Below are positions 34,494-45,263 of a stretch of 64,000 bases of DNA, in pieces. Both the position numbers and the translations under genes were made by a program. Every line of letters begins with the position of its first letter. The stretch's first letter is position 1. The stretch comes from Endozoicomonas sp. 8E. Its GTDB lineage: Bacteria > Pseudomonadota > Gammaproteobacteria > Pseudomonadales > Endozoicomonadaceae. The notes beneath the pieces are model-generated. The model did no database searches and was not told the DNA's origin. It saw nothing but the letters and a program-made list of their open reading frames with translations. The stretch lies in assembly GCF_032883915.1 (NCBI RefSeq), contig NZ_CP120717.1, positions 3,479,697 to 3,543,696 of the forward strand, written 5' to 3'.

Positions 34494-37400
34494 ATGAGAC
34501 GCTCACAACAAAAAAAAGCCGCCTGCTCGATGGTCCGATCACTGCTTGTGCTAGTGGCGATGTTGTTTGGGGATTCGCTGCATGCATTGGAATTAGTAGG
34601 CTCAAGTCCGCTACCAGCTCATTTCCTGTATTCCCATAAGTTAGCTGAACCTGAACAGCCCGATCCTCTTCGAGGGTGTCACGAGTTGACTCCCGTCATT
34701 CCCGCGAAGGCGGGAATCCACACTGACTCACCACCAGAACCGTACTGCCCGGTGCCCCCCTGGCTTTGTCATCCCCGAGAAGGCAGGGATCCACCGTTGG
34801 CGCTGGATTCCCGCCTTCGCGGGAATGACGACCTCAGAGCATGGGAACGAGCTGTTGGAGTTTTGCGACACCCTCCGGAGCGTGGGAACGAGTTGTTGGA
34901 GTTTTACGTGCCCCCTGAAGTTCTGGAGAACACTTCTAATGGTCTGATCACCAAGGGCGCCGCAGTAGGAGATGATGACGATAAGACACCTGATGGAAAC
35001 AGTGGGAGTCCTGACCCAGAGCCCCAACCTGTCCTTACCCTTATTCCTGATCCTGTCCAAACTTGTCTGCAGCAAAAAAAGCAACTGCTTATAATATTAC
35101 AAATCAAACGACTATGGGCAATTATGACAGGCCAAACCACGCTGGCCCGGATTTTGTCAGACCGGATTATGGTGATTGAAGCCGATCTTCTTGATCTGGA
35201 AAGGTCAGACCCTGCCAGAATTCAACCGGGGCTGATTCAGACATGGCTGGCGGAGAACGGTCAGGAACTCAGAGTTTACCGTGAGACCGTTTCTAGCAAA
35301 TATTCTGGCCGACAGACAGGTAACGGGAAAAAGAATTCATCCTCCCGAACGACCAAAGCATCAACGACCGCGACAACAGGTCAGATCGGCCAGACAAGGG
35401 GACCTGCTGCCCGTAACAGGGGAATCGATTCGACAGACGTCAATGGTCGTGGAGGCGATGACCCACTGAGTCCATCAGCTGAGCAGGATACGGGTAACTC
35501 AATTGTCACTTGTTCAAAATGTGACAAAGTACTGAATCCACAGGAATTAGAACGTGTAGCAAATCAGACAGCAGCTACAGCGTTGTTGTGCAACAAGTGC
35601 CTGTCGGGCATTCAAGGTAACAAAAGGGTAAGACGAATCCGGGAAGAAGCAGAACCGGATTCACCAGAACCCGCTCTGAAAAAAAAGAAGGGCCCGGGTA
35701 GAAAGAGAAAAAATTCAACAGCTGTTGCTGAACCAGCGGCCAAAAAAAAGAAACCGGCAGACACTCAAACTCCCGATGACCCACTGGAAAAAATAAAAGC
35801 AAACATCGAGTACGAATTAAGTCAGGAAGAGCTGAAAAAAGTGCAAACCCTGATGACGGTATGCAAGAAAAAAAACATCACTGTAAAAAACACTTTTTAT
35901 AAGCTGCTTGGTTTCGTAGAGAGAAATTCTTTTTATGGCTTTTTTGATAATGCCGCCGCTTTTTTTGGGCACCTTTCTGAAAATGTCAAAAATACAGGCA
36001 TGCTGACCAGCATGCTGGGTAATAAAAAAAAATATATCCGTAGTTTCGCAGAACGTAGCCTGAGTGAACTCGAATATTTAGCAAGTTTGGATGTATTGAA
36101 TTCCTTCTCGTCCATGAATAATGGCAAAGGCGTGCCTACACATGAGCAAGTGAAAGCAATACTGGGCTGGCCAGAATGGAAAGACAGGGATGGCGAGTTC
36201 AATACGAAGTTGTTCCGATCCTTTTCGTCTATGAATCATGGCAAAGGCATCCTCAAACATGAGCAAGTGAAAGAGGTGCTGGACTGGCCGGAATGGAAAG
36301 ACAAGGATGGCGAGTTCAGTATGGAGCTGTTCCGCTCCTTCTCATCCATGAATAGCAGCAAGGGCATGTTTAAACGTGAAGAAGTGAAAGAGGTGCTGGG
36401 CTGGCCGGAATGGAAGGACAAGGATGGCGAGTTCAGTATGGAGCTGCTCCGCGCCTTCTCGTCTATGAATCATGGCAAAGGCATCTTCAAACATGAGCAA
36501 GTGAAAGAGGTGCTGGGCTGGCCGGAATGGAAAGACAAGCATGGCGAGTTCAGTATGGAGCTGTTCCGCTCCTTCTCATCCATGAACAGTGGTAAAGGCA
36601 TGCTCAAACAAGAGGGAGTGAAAGAGGTGCTGGGCTGGCCAGAATGGAAAGACAAGGATGGCGAGTTCAACATGGAGCTGTTCCGCTCCTTCTCGTCTAT
36701 GCATCATGGCAAAGGCATGCTCAAACATGAGCAAGTGAAAGAGGTGCTGGGGTGGCCGGAATGGAAGGACAAGTATGGCGAGTTCAATATGGAGCTGTTC
36801 CGCTCCTTCTCATCCATGAATAGTGGCAAAGGCGTGCTCAAACAAAAGGAAGTGAAAGAGGTGCTGGGCTGGCCGGAATGGAAAGACAAGGATGGCGAGT
36901 TCAGTATGGAGCTGTTCCGCTCCTTCTCATCCATGCATAGTCAGAAAGGCATGTTCAAACACAGGGAAGTGAAAGAGGTGCTGGGCTGGTCGGAATGGAA
37001 AGACAAGGATGGCGAGTTCAGTATGGAGCTTTTCCGCGCTTTCTCATCTATGAATCATGGCAAAGGCATCCTCAAACATGAGCAAGTGAAGGAGGTGCTG
37101 GGCTGGCCGGAATGGAAAGACAAGGATGGCGAGTTCAGTATGGAGCTGTTCCGCGCCTTCTCATCCATGAACAATGGCAAAGGCATGCTCAAACAAAAGG
37201 AAGTGAAAGCGATGTTGGATTGGCCGGAATGGAAAGACAAGGATGGGGAGTTCAGTATTGAGCTGTTCCGCGCCATCTCATCTATGAATCATGGCAAAGG
37301 CATCCTCAAACATGAGCAAGCGAAAGAGGTACTGGGCTGGCCGGAATGGAAAGACAAGGATGGCGAGTTCAACATTGAGCTGTTCCGCGCCTTCTCGTCC

Positions 37401-39272
37401 ATGAATAGCAGCAAGGGCATGATTAAACATGAGGAAGTGAAAGAGGTGCTGGGCTGGCTGGAGTGGAAAGACAAGGATGGTGAGTTCAGCATGGAGTTGT
37501 TCCGTTCTTTTTCGTCTATGCACGCCACAAGGGGCATGCCCAAACAAAAGGAGGTGAAAGAGGTACTCGGCTGGCCGGAATGGAAACACAATAATGGTGA
37601 GTTCAATATAAAGCTGTTCCGCGTTTTCTCGTCCATGGATCACAGCCAAGGCTTGCCCAAACATGAGCCTGTGAAAAAAGTGCTGGACTGGATAGGTTGC
37701 CGGAGGGCGCCCAATCACAGGCTACTGCAAATCATGTCCAAGCTCTGGGTATCAGCAGGGCTACCTGTTATCAAGATGCTGAAACACTGGGAAACACAAC
37801 TGAAACAGTTACTGCTTACAGAACTTACCGGAGAACAAAGCAACCCGGATAATGAAAGAGATGACGAATACAATAGCGACTCAGATGATGAAGAGGACAA
37901 ATACAATCGCCCGATAAAAACAGTCACTCTTTACCTTTCCACCTCTAAGCCAGACTGGTCGCTAAAATGGACTGTTTTAAAACAGTTCTGCCAGTACCAT
38001 AAAGAGACTAAAACGGCTCTGATGCTGGAATCATTGATAGGACTTTTATCTTCTTCTGGAGGGAAAAGTGTCGAGCGCTACCTTCAGGCTAATCAACTGG
38101 ATCGGCATTTTTTGTGGCGTCATTCAATGAAAGCCGTGCCTTTGCGCGTGTTAAATAGAGCAATGTTACTGTGTTCTTGCGATGAAGACAGGGAGCGTTT
38201 TGTCTTTTTTGTCAAGCGGCTGAAGTCATTGCCGGATAAAAGGCTATGGGAGCAGTACTCAGCCCTGTTGCAACCATTATCGGCGGTGCTGAAACTCGAC
38301 TCTATGCAAAGGTTCTATCTGGAAATCCTGCAACCTTTAACAAAAGATGATCAGCTGCGTTTTCTGGATGCCAGCCATGCCCGGGCTGTATTCGATCTGT
38401 TTCCCTCGTTAAGCGCCCTGCAAAAACTCAGCAAAGAGCATTCTTCCCATTGGTTAAAGAGGCTGCTTGAAGCCTGCCTGCAACTAAAAACCCATGACAT
38501 CACCAAAGAAGGCATCCAGATGCTGTTTGAAGCGCTGCTCAAAACCCATAGTCTTCTACCCTGGGATTACGATATCCCCGATCACTTTTTGTCCGGAATG
38601 CAAACGACCGACAACAAACATGTTGAGATACCTGTCTCCGGACTTATCCAATCAGGAGAACAGTTAGCCCTAAGCTATATCGCTGTGCTCATGCAGAACC
38701 TCAACGAGGTGTCCTTTACCGTCAAAGGGCAATGGCTTGAGGTTGAGGTGCCAGCTGACGGAGTTCAAAACTACCGCTTTCCAATGCCACAGCTGGAAAT
38801 ACAGGATGAAAAAATGGCCATCAGCAACTGGTCAGAGGAACAGTTCAGGACTGTTTTGAAAATCACCGGGATATCTGAACACTATTATTTGACCGCAGAT
38901 CAATGGCAGAAACTGGATAACGTTCAATCCAGGCAAGCTGAAGCATGTCAACCAGAGAATGAATTGGAACCACAAAAACAGGCGTTCGGCAGTTTATGGT
39001 TAAAGCTCAACCAGACAGAAATTTTTGGCAGCGAAATACTGAATTTACTGGAGGAGTACGAGAGTGAAATGGAGCTTATGCATACAGTGACCCTCCTTAA
39101 AAAAGCCAGAATCGATAGCGCTACTCACATACTGGAAGAATGGCGGCAAAGGGCGTGCAGAAAAATAGAACAGTTAAAAAAACAAGACCCTTTATTATCC
39201 GATGTTGATCCTGATGTTTATCAGGGTTGTCAGGAACTGGAGTTGCTTGATGGGTGTGGGAGTATTTTATAA
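34494..39272 (+). CDS. E2: paralogue of E1, 1592 aa, with MITE insert
   Basis: The signal peptide is the common type of the array (VRSLLVLVAMLFGDSLHALE). The MITE insert adds 68 codons after DPLR. The zinc-ribbon cysteines start at C340, and the lysine blocks are KKKKGPGRKR and KKKKPA. Thirteen repeats and a half unit begin at residue 538. The C-terminal domain carries an acidic insertion (YNSDSDDEEDKYN) that is absent from E1, E5 and E6. The half unit reads MDHSQGLPKHEP, a terminal form shared with E4-E6. It follows E1 by 188 bp. Confidence 0.8.
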   Translation: MRRSQQKKAACSMVRSLLVLVAMLFGDSLHALELVGSSPLPAHFLYSHKLAEPEQPDPLRGCHELTPVIPAKAGIHTDSPPEPYCPVPPWLCHPREGRDPPLALDSRLRGNDDLRAWERAVGVLRHPPERGNELLEFYVPPEVLENTSNGLITKGAAVGDDDDKTPDGNSGSPDPEPQPVLTLIPDPVQTCLQQKKQLLIILQIKRLWAIMTGQTTLARILSDRIMVIEADLLDLERSDPARIQPGLIQTWLAENGQELRVYRETVSSKYSGRQTGNGKKNSSSRTTKASTTATTGQIGQTRGPAARNRGIDSTDVNGRGGDDPLSPSAEQDTGNSIVTCSKCDKVLNPQELERVANQTAATALLCNKCLSGIQGNKRVRRIREEAEPDSPEPALKKKKGPGRKRKNSTAVAEPAAKKKKPADTQTPDDPLEKIKANIEYELSQEELKKVQTLMTVCKKKNITVKNTFYKLLGFVERNSFYGFFDNAAAFFGHLSENVKNTGMLTSMLGNKKKYIRSFAERSLSELEYLASLDVLNSFSSMNNGKGVPTHEQVKAILGWPEWKDRDGEFNTKLFRSFSSMNHGKGILKHEQVKEVLDWPEWKDKDGEFSMELFRSFSSMNSSKGMFKREEVKEVLGWPEWKDKDGEFSMELLRAFSSMNHGKGIFKHEQVKEVLGWPEWKDKHGEFSMELFRSFSSMNSGKGMLKQEGVKEVLGWPEWKDKDGEFNMELFRSFSSMHHGKGMLKHEQVKEVLGWPEWKDKYGEFNMELFRSFSSMNSGKGVLKQKEVKEVLGWPEWKDKDGEFSMELFRSFSSMHSQKGMFKHREVKEVLGWSEWKDKDGEFSMELFRAFSSMNHGKGILKHEQVKEVLGWPEWKDKDGEFSMELFRAFSSMNNGKGMLKQKEVKAMLDWPEWKDKDGEFSIELFRAISSMNHGKGILKHEQAKEVLGWPEWKDKDGEFNIELFRAFSSMNSSKGMIKHEEVKEVLGWLEWKDKDGEFSMELFRSFSSMHATRGMPKQKEVKEVLGWPEWKHNNGEFNIKLFRVFSSMDHSQGLPKHEPVKKVLDWIGCRRAPNHRLLQIMSKLWVSAGLPVIKMLKHWETQLKQLLLTELTGEQSNPDNERDDEYNSDSDDEEDKYNRPIKTVTLYLSTSKPDWSLKWTVLKQFCQYHKETKTALMLESLIGLLSSSGGKSVERYLQANQLDRHFLWRHSMKAVPLRVLNRAMLLCSCDEDRERFVFFVKRLKSLPDKRLWEQYSALLQPLSAVLKLDSMQRFYLEILQPLTKDDQLRFLDASHARAVFDLFPSLSALQKLSKEHSSHWLKRLLEACLQLKTHDITKEGIQMLFEALLKTHSLLPWDYDIPDHFLSGMQTTDNKHVEIPVSGLIQSGEQLALSYIAVLMQNLNEVSFTVKGQWLEVEVPADGVQNYRFPMPQLEIQDEKMAISNWSEEQFRTVLKITGISEHYYLTADQWQKLDNVQSRQAEACQPENELEPQKQAFGSLWLKLNQTEIFGSEILNLLEEYESEMELMHTVTLLKKARIDSATHILEEWRQRACRKIEQLKKQDPLLSDVDPDVYQGCQELELLDGCGSIL
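34672..34875. mobile_element. In-frame MITE insert in E2 (204 bp)
   Basis: The insert runs from GAGGGTGTC to GACACCCTC and is 68 codons long. It has no extra 21-bp unit, the shortest form. The right terminal repeat is still perfect (CGACACCCTC), unlike the other five copies, where one base has changed. Confidence 0.85.
36105..37691 (+). repeat. E2 repeat array: 13 full and one half 117-bp unit
   Basis: Variable dipeptides read NG, HG, SS, HG, SG, HG, SG, SQ, HG, NG, HG, SS, AT, HS. Units 6, 8 and 13 carry His instead of Asn before the dipeptide. Confidence 0.95.
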
Positions 39273-39460
39273 AAAGACTTGTGTCGTCTGATAAAACTTA
39301 TAAAAACAAACTGTCTGCCAACTCCGTTGATGGCAAGCTCGCCAGTGAACTGCTATAAAGTTTGCCGCAAACGTCAATCAATAGGCCTGAGCCGGACGAC
39401 GCACAAATTTTTCCCAATAGCGAATGGATTCACAGACGCTGATTTTTTAAGCCTGGATCT

Positions 39461-42400
39461 ATGAAACGCTCACAAAAAAACAAAACGGCCTTATCGAGGG
39501 TTCGATCACTGCTGGTGACGATAATATTGGGTGGGCCGCTGCATGCAGTGGAATTAGTCGGCTCAAGTCCGCTACCAGCTCATTTCCTGTATTCCAATAA
39601 GTTGGCTGAACCTGGACAGCCCGATCCTCTTCGAGGGTGTCACGAGTTGACTCCCGTCATTCCCGGCTTAATTCTCGTCATTCCCGCGAAGGCGGGAATC
39701 CACACTGACTCACCACCAGAACCCTACTGCCCGGTGCCCCCCTGGCCTTGTCATCCCCGAGAAGGCAGAGATCCACCGTTGGCGCTGGATTCCCGCCTTC
39801 GCGGGAATGACGACCTCAGAGCATGGGAACGAGCTGTTGGAGTTTTGCGACAGCCTCCGGAGCGTGGGAACGAGTTGTTGGAGTTTTACGTGCCCCCTGA
39901 AGTTCTGGAGAACACTTCTAATGGTCTGATCACCAGGGGCGCCGCAGTAGGAGATGATGGCGATAAGCCACCTGACGGAAGCAGCGGGAGTCCTGACATA
40001 GAGCCCCAACCTGACCTTACCTTTATTTCTGATCCTGTCCAAACTTGTCTGCAGCAAAAAAAGCAACTGCTTATAATATTACAAATCAAACGACTATGGG
40101 CAATTATGACAGGCCAAACCACGCTGGCCCGGATTTTGTCAGACCGGATCATGATAATTGAAGCCGATCTTCTTGATCTGGCAAGGTCAGACCCTGGCAC
40201 GATTCAACCGGGGCTGCTTCAGACATGGCTGGCAGAGAATGGTCAGGAACTCAGAGTTTACCGTGAGATGGTTTCTGGCAAATATTCTGGCAGGCAGATG
40301 GGCAGCGGGAAAAAGAACAAATCCTCCCGAACGACCAAAGCATCAACGACCGCGACAACAGGTCAGACCGGCCAGACAAGGGGATCTGCTGCCCGTAACA
40401 GAGGAACCGGTTCGACAGGCTTCAATGGTCGTGGAGGCGATGACCCACTGAAACCCTCAGCTGAGCAGCATACCGGACATTCGCTTGTCGCTTGTTCGAA
40501 GTGTGACAGGGCATTGAATCCACAGGAATTAGAACGTGTAGCAAATCAGACAGCAGCTTCAGCGTTGTTGTGCACCAAGTGCCTGTCGGGCATTCAAGGT
40601 AACAAAAGGGTAAGACGAATCCGGGAAGAAGCAGAACCGGATTCACCAGAACCTGCTCCGAAAAAAAAGAAGGAGCCAGGTAGAAAGAGAAAAAATTCAA
40701 AAGCAGCTGCTAATGCACCACCGGCCAAAAAAAAGAAACCGCCAGACACTCAAATTCCCGATGATCCGTTAGAAAAAGTAAAAGCAAATATCAACTACGA
40801 ATTAAGTCAGGAAGAGCTGAAAAAAGTGCAAACCCTGTTGGCGGTCTTCAAGAAAAAAAACATCACTGTAAAAAACACTTTTTATAAGCTGACTGGTTTT
40901 GTAGATAGAAAGTCTTTTAATGGCTTCTTCGATAATGCCATCACTTTTTTTGAGCATCTTTCTATAAACGTCAAAAATACAGGTATGCTGACCGGCATGC
41001 TGAAAAATAGAAAAAAACATATTCGTAGTTTTGCAGAGCGTAGCCAGGATGAACTCGAATATTTAGCGAGGTTAGAGGTAGTGACTTCTTTCTCGTCCAT
41101 GAATAATGGCAAAGGCGTGCCCACACATGAGCAAGTGAAAGCAATACTGGGCTGGCCAGAATGGAAAGGCAGGGATGGTGAGTTTAATACGAAGTTGTTC
41201 CGGTCCTTCTCGTCAATGAATAGTGGCAAAGGCATGCTCAAACATGAACAAGTGAAAGAGGTGCTGGGCTGGCCGGAATGGAAAGACAGGGCTGGCGAGT
41301 TCAGTATGGAGCTGTTCCGCGCCTTCTCATCCATGAATCATAGTAAAGGCATCCTCAAACATGAGCAGGTGAAAGAGGTGCTGGGCTGGCCGGAATGGAA
41401 GGACAAGCATGGTGAGTTCAATATGGAGCTGTTCCGCTCCTTCTCATCCCTGAACAATGGTAAAGGCGTGCCCACACATGAGCAAGTGAAAGAGGTGCTG
41501 GGCTGGCCGGAATGGAAAGACAAGGATGGCGAGTTCAACATTGAGCTGTTCCGCGCCTTCTCGTCCATGAATAGCAGCAAGGGCATGTTTAAACGTGAAG
41601 AAGTGAAAGGGGTGCTGGGTTGGTCGGAATGGAAAGACAGGGCTGGCGAGTTCAGTATGGAGCTTTTTCGCGCCTTCTCATCCATGAATAGTGGTAAAGG
41701 CGTGCTCAAAAAAAAGGAAGTGAAAGAGGTGCTGGGCTGGCCGGAATGGAAGGACAAGCATGGCGAGTTCAATATGGAGCTGTTCCGCTCCTTCTCATCC
41801 GTGAACAATGGTAAAGGCGTGCCCACACATGAGCAAGTGAAAGAGGTGCTGGGCTGGCCGGAATGGAAAGACAAGGATGGCGAGTTCAACATTGAGCTGT
41901 TCCGCGCCTTCTCGTCCATGAATAGCAGCAAGGGCATGATTAAACATGAAGAAGTGAAAGAGGTGCTGGCTTGGTCGGAATGGAAAGACAGGGCTGGCGA
42001 GTTCAGTATGGAGCTTTTTCGCGCCTTCTCATCTATGAATCATGGCAAAGGCATCCTCAAACATGAGCAAGTGAAAGAGGTGCTGGACTGGCCGGAATGG
42101 AGGGACAAGGATGGCGAGTTCAGTATGGAGCTGTTCCGCTCCTTCTCATCCATGAACAATGCTAAAGGCATCCTCAAACATGAGCAAGTGAAAGAGGTGC
42201 TTAGCTGGTCGGAATGGAAAGACATGCATGGCGAATTCAACATTGAGCTGTTCCGTTCCTTCTCATCCATGAATGGTAGCAAAGGCATGCTCAAACAAGA
42301 GGAAGTGAAAGAGGTGCTGGGCTGGCCGGAATGGAAGGACAAGGATGGCGAGTTCAGTATGGAGCTGTTCCGCGCCTTCTCATCCATGAATCATGGCAAA

Positions 42401-45076
42401 GGCATCCTCAAACAAGAGGAAGTGAAAGAGGTGCAGGGCTGGCCAGAATGGAAAGACAAGGATGGCGAGTTCAACATTGAGCTGTTCCGCGCTTTCTCGT
42501 CCATGAATAGCAGCAAGGGCATGATTAAACATGAGGAAGTGCAAAAGGTGCTGGACTGGCTGGAATGGAAAGACAAGGATGGCGAGTTCAATATGGAGCT
42601 GTTCCGCGCCTTCTCATCCATGAACAGTCGTAAAGGCATGCTCAAACAAAAGGAAGTGAAAGAGGTGTTGGGCTGGCCGGAATGGAAGGAAAAGGATGGC
42701 GAGTTCAGTATGGAGCTTTTCCGCGCCTTCTCATCCATGAATAGTAGCAAAGGCATGCTCAAACAAGAGGAAGTGAAAGAGGTTCTGGGCTGGCCGGAAT
42801 GGAAAAACAGGGATGGTGAGCTCAATATGGAGCTGTTTCGCTCGTTCTCGTCTATGAATAGCGGTAAAAGCATCCTCAAACATGAGCAAGTAAAAGATTT
42901 GCTCGCCTGGCCGGAATGGAAAGACAAGCATGACGAGTTCAACATTGAGCTGTTCCGCGCCTTCTCATCCATGAACAGTGGTAAAGGCATGCTCAAACAT
43001 GAGGAAGTGAAAGAGGTGCTGGTCTGGTCGGAATGGAAAGACAAGGATGGCGAGTTCATTATGGAGCTGTTCCGTTCCTTCTCGTCTATGAATCATTGCA
43101 AAGGCATGCTCAAACATGAGCAAGTGAAAGAGATGTTGGGTTGGCCAGAATGGAAACACAAGGATGGCGAGTTCAATATGGAACTGTTCCGCGCCTTTTC
43201 ATCTATGAACAATAGTAGAGGTATGCCCAAACATGAGAGCGTGAAAGAGGTGCTCGGCTGGCCAGAATGGAAACACAAGGATGGCGAGTTCAATATGGAA
43301 CTGTTCCGCGCCTTTTCATCTATGAACAATAGTAGAGGTATGCTCAAACATGAGAGCGTGAAAGAGGTGCTCGGCTGGCCAGAATGGAAACACAAGGATG
43401 GCGAGTTCAATATGGAACTGTTCCGCGCCTTTTCATCCATGAATAATAGAAGAGGTATGATCAAACATGAGAAAGTGAAAGAGGTGCTGGACTGGATAGG
43501 TTGCCGGAAGGTGCCCAATCACAGGCTACTGCAAATCATGTCAAGGCTCTGGGTATCAGCAGGGCTACCTGCTATCAAGATGCTGCAACACTGGGAAACT
43601 CAACTGAAACAGTTACTGCTTACAGAACTTACCGGAGAACACAGCAACCCGGATAATGAAGGAGATGACGAATACAATAGCGACTCAGATGATGAAGAGG
43701 ACAAATGCAATCGCCAGATAAAAACAGTTGCTCTTTATCTTTCCACCCCTAAGCCAGACTGGTCGCTAACATGGACAGTTTTAAAACAGTTCTGCCAATA
43801 CCATAAAGAGACAAAAACGGTTCTGATGCTGGAATCATTGATAGGGCTTTTATCTTCTTCTGGAGGGAAAAGTGTCGAGCGTTACCTTCAGGCCAATCAA
43901 CAGGATCGACATTTTTTGTGGCGTCATTCAATGAAAGCTGTGCCTTTTCGCGTGTTAAATAGAGCAATGTTCCTGTGTTCTTGCGATGAAGACAGGGAGC
44001 GTTTTGTCTTTTTTGTCAAGCGGCTGAAGTCATTGCCGGATAAAAGACTATGGGAGCAGTACTCAGCCCGGTTGCAACCTTTATCAGCGGTGCTGAAATT
44101 CGACTCTATGCAAAGGCTCTATCTGGAAATCCTGCAACCCTTGACAAAGGATGATCAGCTGCGTTTTCTGGATGCCAGCCACGCCCGGGTTGTGTTTGAC
44201 CTGTTTCCCTCGTTGAGTGCTCTGCAAAAACTCAGCAAAGAGCATTCTTGCCATTGGTTGAAGAAGCTGCTCGAAGCCTGCCTGCAACTAAAAACCCATG
44301 ACATCACCAAAGAAGGCATCCAGATACTGTTTGAAGCGCTACTCAAAACCCATAGTCTTCTCCCCTGGGATCACGATATCCCCGATCACTTTTTGTCCGG
44401 GATGCAAACGACCGACAACAACCATGTTGAGATACCTGTCTCCGGACTTATCCAATCGGGACAACAGTTGGCCCTGAGCTATATCGCTGTGCTCATGCAG
44501 AACCTCAACGAGATGTCCTTTATCGTCAAAGGGCAGTGGCTTGAGGTTGAAGTGTCGGGTGATGATGTTCAGACCTACCGCTACCCAATGCCACAGCTGA
44601 AAATACAGAGTGAAAAAATGGAAATCAGCAACTGGTCAGAGGAACAGTTCAGGACTGTTTTGAAAATCACCGGGATATCTGAACACTATTATTTGACTGC
44701 AGATCAATGGCAGAAACTGGATAACGTTCAATCCAGGCAAGCTGAAGCCTATCAGCCAGAGAATGAATTGGAAACACAAAAACAGGCGTTTGGCAGTTTA
44801 TGGTTAAAGCTGAACCAGACAGAAATCTTTGGCAGCGAAATACTGAATTTACTGGAGGAGTATGAGAGCGAAATGGAGCTTATGCATACAGTGACCCTCC
44901 TTAAAAAAGCCAAAATCGATAGCGCTACTCACATACTGGAAGAATGGCGGCAAAGGGCGTGCAGAAAAATAGAACAGTTAAAAAAACAAGACCCTTTATT
45001 ATCCGATGTTGATCCTGATGTTTATCAGGGTTGTCAGGAACTGGAGTTGCTTGATGGGTGTGGGAGTATTTCCTAA
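39461..45076 (+). CDS. E3: paralogue, 1871 aa, longest repeat array
   Basis: The 5' end (MKRSQKNKTALSRVRSLLVT) is like E1 instead of the MRRSQQKKAACSMVRS type of E2 and E4-E7, yet it carries the MITE insert, so the gene is a chimera. The zinc-ribbon is CSKCDRALN with second pair CTKC. The lysine blocks are KKKKEPGRKRKNSK and PPAKKKKPP. Twenty full repeats plus a half unit begin at residue 544. The acidic insert DSDDEEDKCN is present. The half unit ends differently from the others (NNRRGMIKHEKVKE). The upstream spacer is 188 bp. Confidence 0.8.
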   Translation: MKRSQKNKTALSRVRSLLVTIILGGPLHAVELVGSSPLPAHFLYSNKLAEPGQPDPLRGCHELTPVIPGLILVIPAKAGIHTDSPPEPYCPVPPWPCHPREGRDPPLALDSRLRGNDDLRAWERAVGVLRQPPERGNELLEFYVPPEVLENTSNGLITRGAAVGDDGDKPPDGSSGSPDIEPQPDLTFISDPVQTCLQQKKQLLIILQIKRLWAIMTGQTTLARILSDRIMIIEADLLDLARSDPGTIQPGLLQTWLAENGQELRVYREMVSGKYSGRQMGSGKKNKSSRTTKASTTATTGQTGQTRGSAARNRGTGSTGFNGRGGDDPLKPSAEQHTGHSLVACSKCDRALNPQELERVANQTAASALLCTKCLSGIQGNKRVRRIREEAEPDSPEPAPKKKKEPGRKRKNSKAAANAPPAKKKKPPDTQIPDDPLEKVKANINYELSQEELKKVQTLLAVFKKKNITVKNTFYKLTGFVDRKSFNGFFDNAITFFEHLSINVKNTGMLTGMLKNRKKHIRSFAERSQDELEYLARLEVVTSFSSMNNGKGVPTHEQVKAILGWPEWKGRDGEFNTKLFRSFSSMNSGKGMLKHEQVKEVLGWPEWKDRAGEFSMELFRAFSSMNHSKGILKHEQVKEVLGWPEWKDKHGEFNMELFRSFSSLNNGKGVPTHEQVKEVLGWPEWKDKDGEFNIELFRAFSSMNSSKGMFKREEVKGVLGWSEWKDRAGEFSMELFRAFSSMNSGKGVLKKKEVKEVLGWPEWKDKHGEFNMELFRSFSSVNNGKGVPTHEQVKEVLGWPEWKDKDGEFNIELFRAFSSMNSSKGMIKHEEVKEVLAWSEWKDRAGEFSMELFRAFSSMNHGKGILKHEQVKEVLDWPEWRDKDGEFSMELFRSFSSMNNAKGILKHEQVKEVLSWSEWKDMHGEFNIELFRSFSSMNGSKGMLKQEEVKEVLGWPEWKDKDGEFSMELFRAFSSMNHGKGILKQEEVKEVQGWPEWKDKDGEFNIELFRAFSSMNSSKGMIKHEEVQKVLDWLEWKDKDGEFNMELFRAFSSMNSRKGMLKQKEVKEVLGWPEWKEKDGEFSMELFRAFSSMNSSKGMLKQEEVKEVLGWPEWKNRDGELNMELFRSFSSMNSGKSILKHEQVKDLLAWPEWKDKHDEFNIELFRAFSSMNSGKGMLKHEEVKEVLVWSEWKDKDGEFIMELFRSFSSMNHCKGMLKHEQVKEMLGWPEWKHKDGEFNMELFRAFSSMNNSRGMPKHESVKEVLGWPEWKHKDGEFNMELFRAFSSMNNSRGMLKHESVKEVLGWPEWKHKDGEFNMELFRAFSSMNNRRGMIKHEKVKEVLDWIGCRKVPNHRLLQIMSRLWVSAGLPAIKMLQHWETQLKQLLLTELTGEHSNPDNEGDDEYNSDSDDEEDKCNRQIKTVALYLSTPKPDWSLTWTVLKQFCQYHKETKTVLMLESLIGLLSSSGGKSVERYLQANQQDRHFLWRHSMKAVPFRVLNRAMFLCSCDEDRERFVFFVKRLKSLPDKRLWEQYSARLQPLSAVLKFDSMQRLYLEILQPLTKDDQLRFLDASHARVVFDLFPSLSALQKLSKEHSCHWLKKLLEACLQLKTHDITKEGIQILFEALLKTHSLLPWDHDIPDHFLSGMQTTDNNHVEIPVSGLIQSGQQLALSYIAVLMQNLNEMSFIVKGQWLEVEVSGDDVQTYRYPMPQLKIQSEKMEISNWSEEQFRTVLKITGISEHYYLTADQWQKLDNVQSRQAEAYQPENELETQKQAFGSLWLKLNQTEIFGSEILNLLEEYESEMELMHTVTLLKKAKIDSATHILEEWRQRACRKIEQLKKQDPLLSDVDPDVYQGCQELELLDGCGSIS
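39633..39857. mobile_element. In-frame MITE insert in E3 (225 bp)
   Basis: This copy is 75 codons long, exactly one 21-bp unit more than in E2. The right end reads GACAGCCTC. Both facing palindromes ATTCCCGCGAAGGCGGGAAT are intact. Confidence 0.85.
41090..43495 (+). repeat. E3 repeat array: 20 full and one half 117-bp unit
   Basis: Variable dipeptides read NG, SG, HS, NG, SS, SG, NG, SS, HG, NA, GS, HG, SS, SR, SS, SG, SG, HC, NS, NS, NR. Units 18-20 are nearly identical in DNA (43140-43430, marked by WKHKDGEFNMELFRAFSSMN), a recent expansion. Confidence 0.95.
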
Positions 45077-45263
45077 AAAGACTTGTGTCGTCTGATAAAA
45101 CTTATAAAAACAAACTGTCTGTCAACTCCGTTCATGGCAAGCTTGCCAGTGCGGTGCTATAAAATCTAGCGCAAACGTGAATCATCAGGCCTAAGCCGGA
45201 TGACGTGCGAATTTTTCCACTAGCGAATGGATTCACAGAAGCTGATTTTATTAGCCTGGATCT

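Noticed and set aside
34457-34639. Sixty-codon frame starting MDSQKLILLAWIYE before each E gene
   Set aside because: It overlaps the signal peptide region in another frame and is present only because the spacer is duplicated. It has no ribosome binding site of its own.
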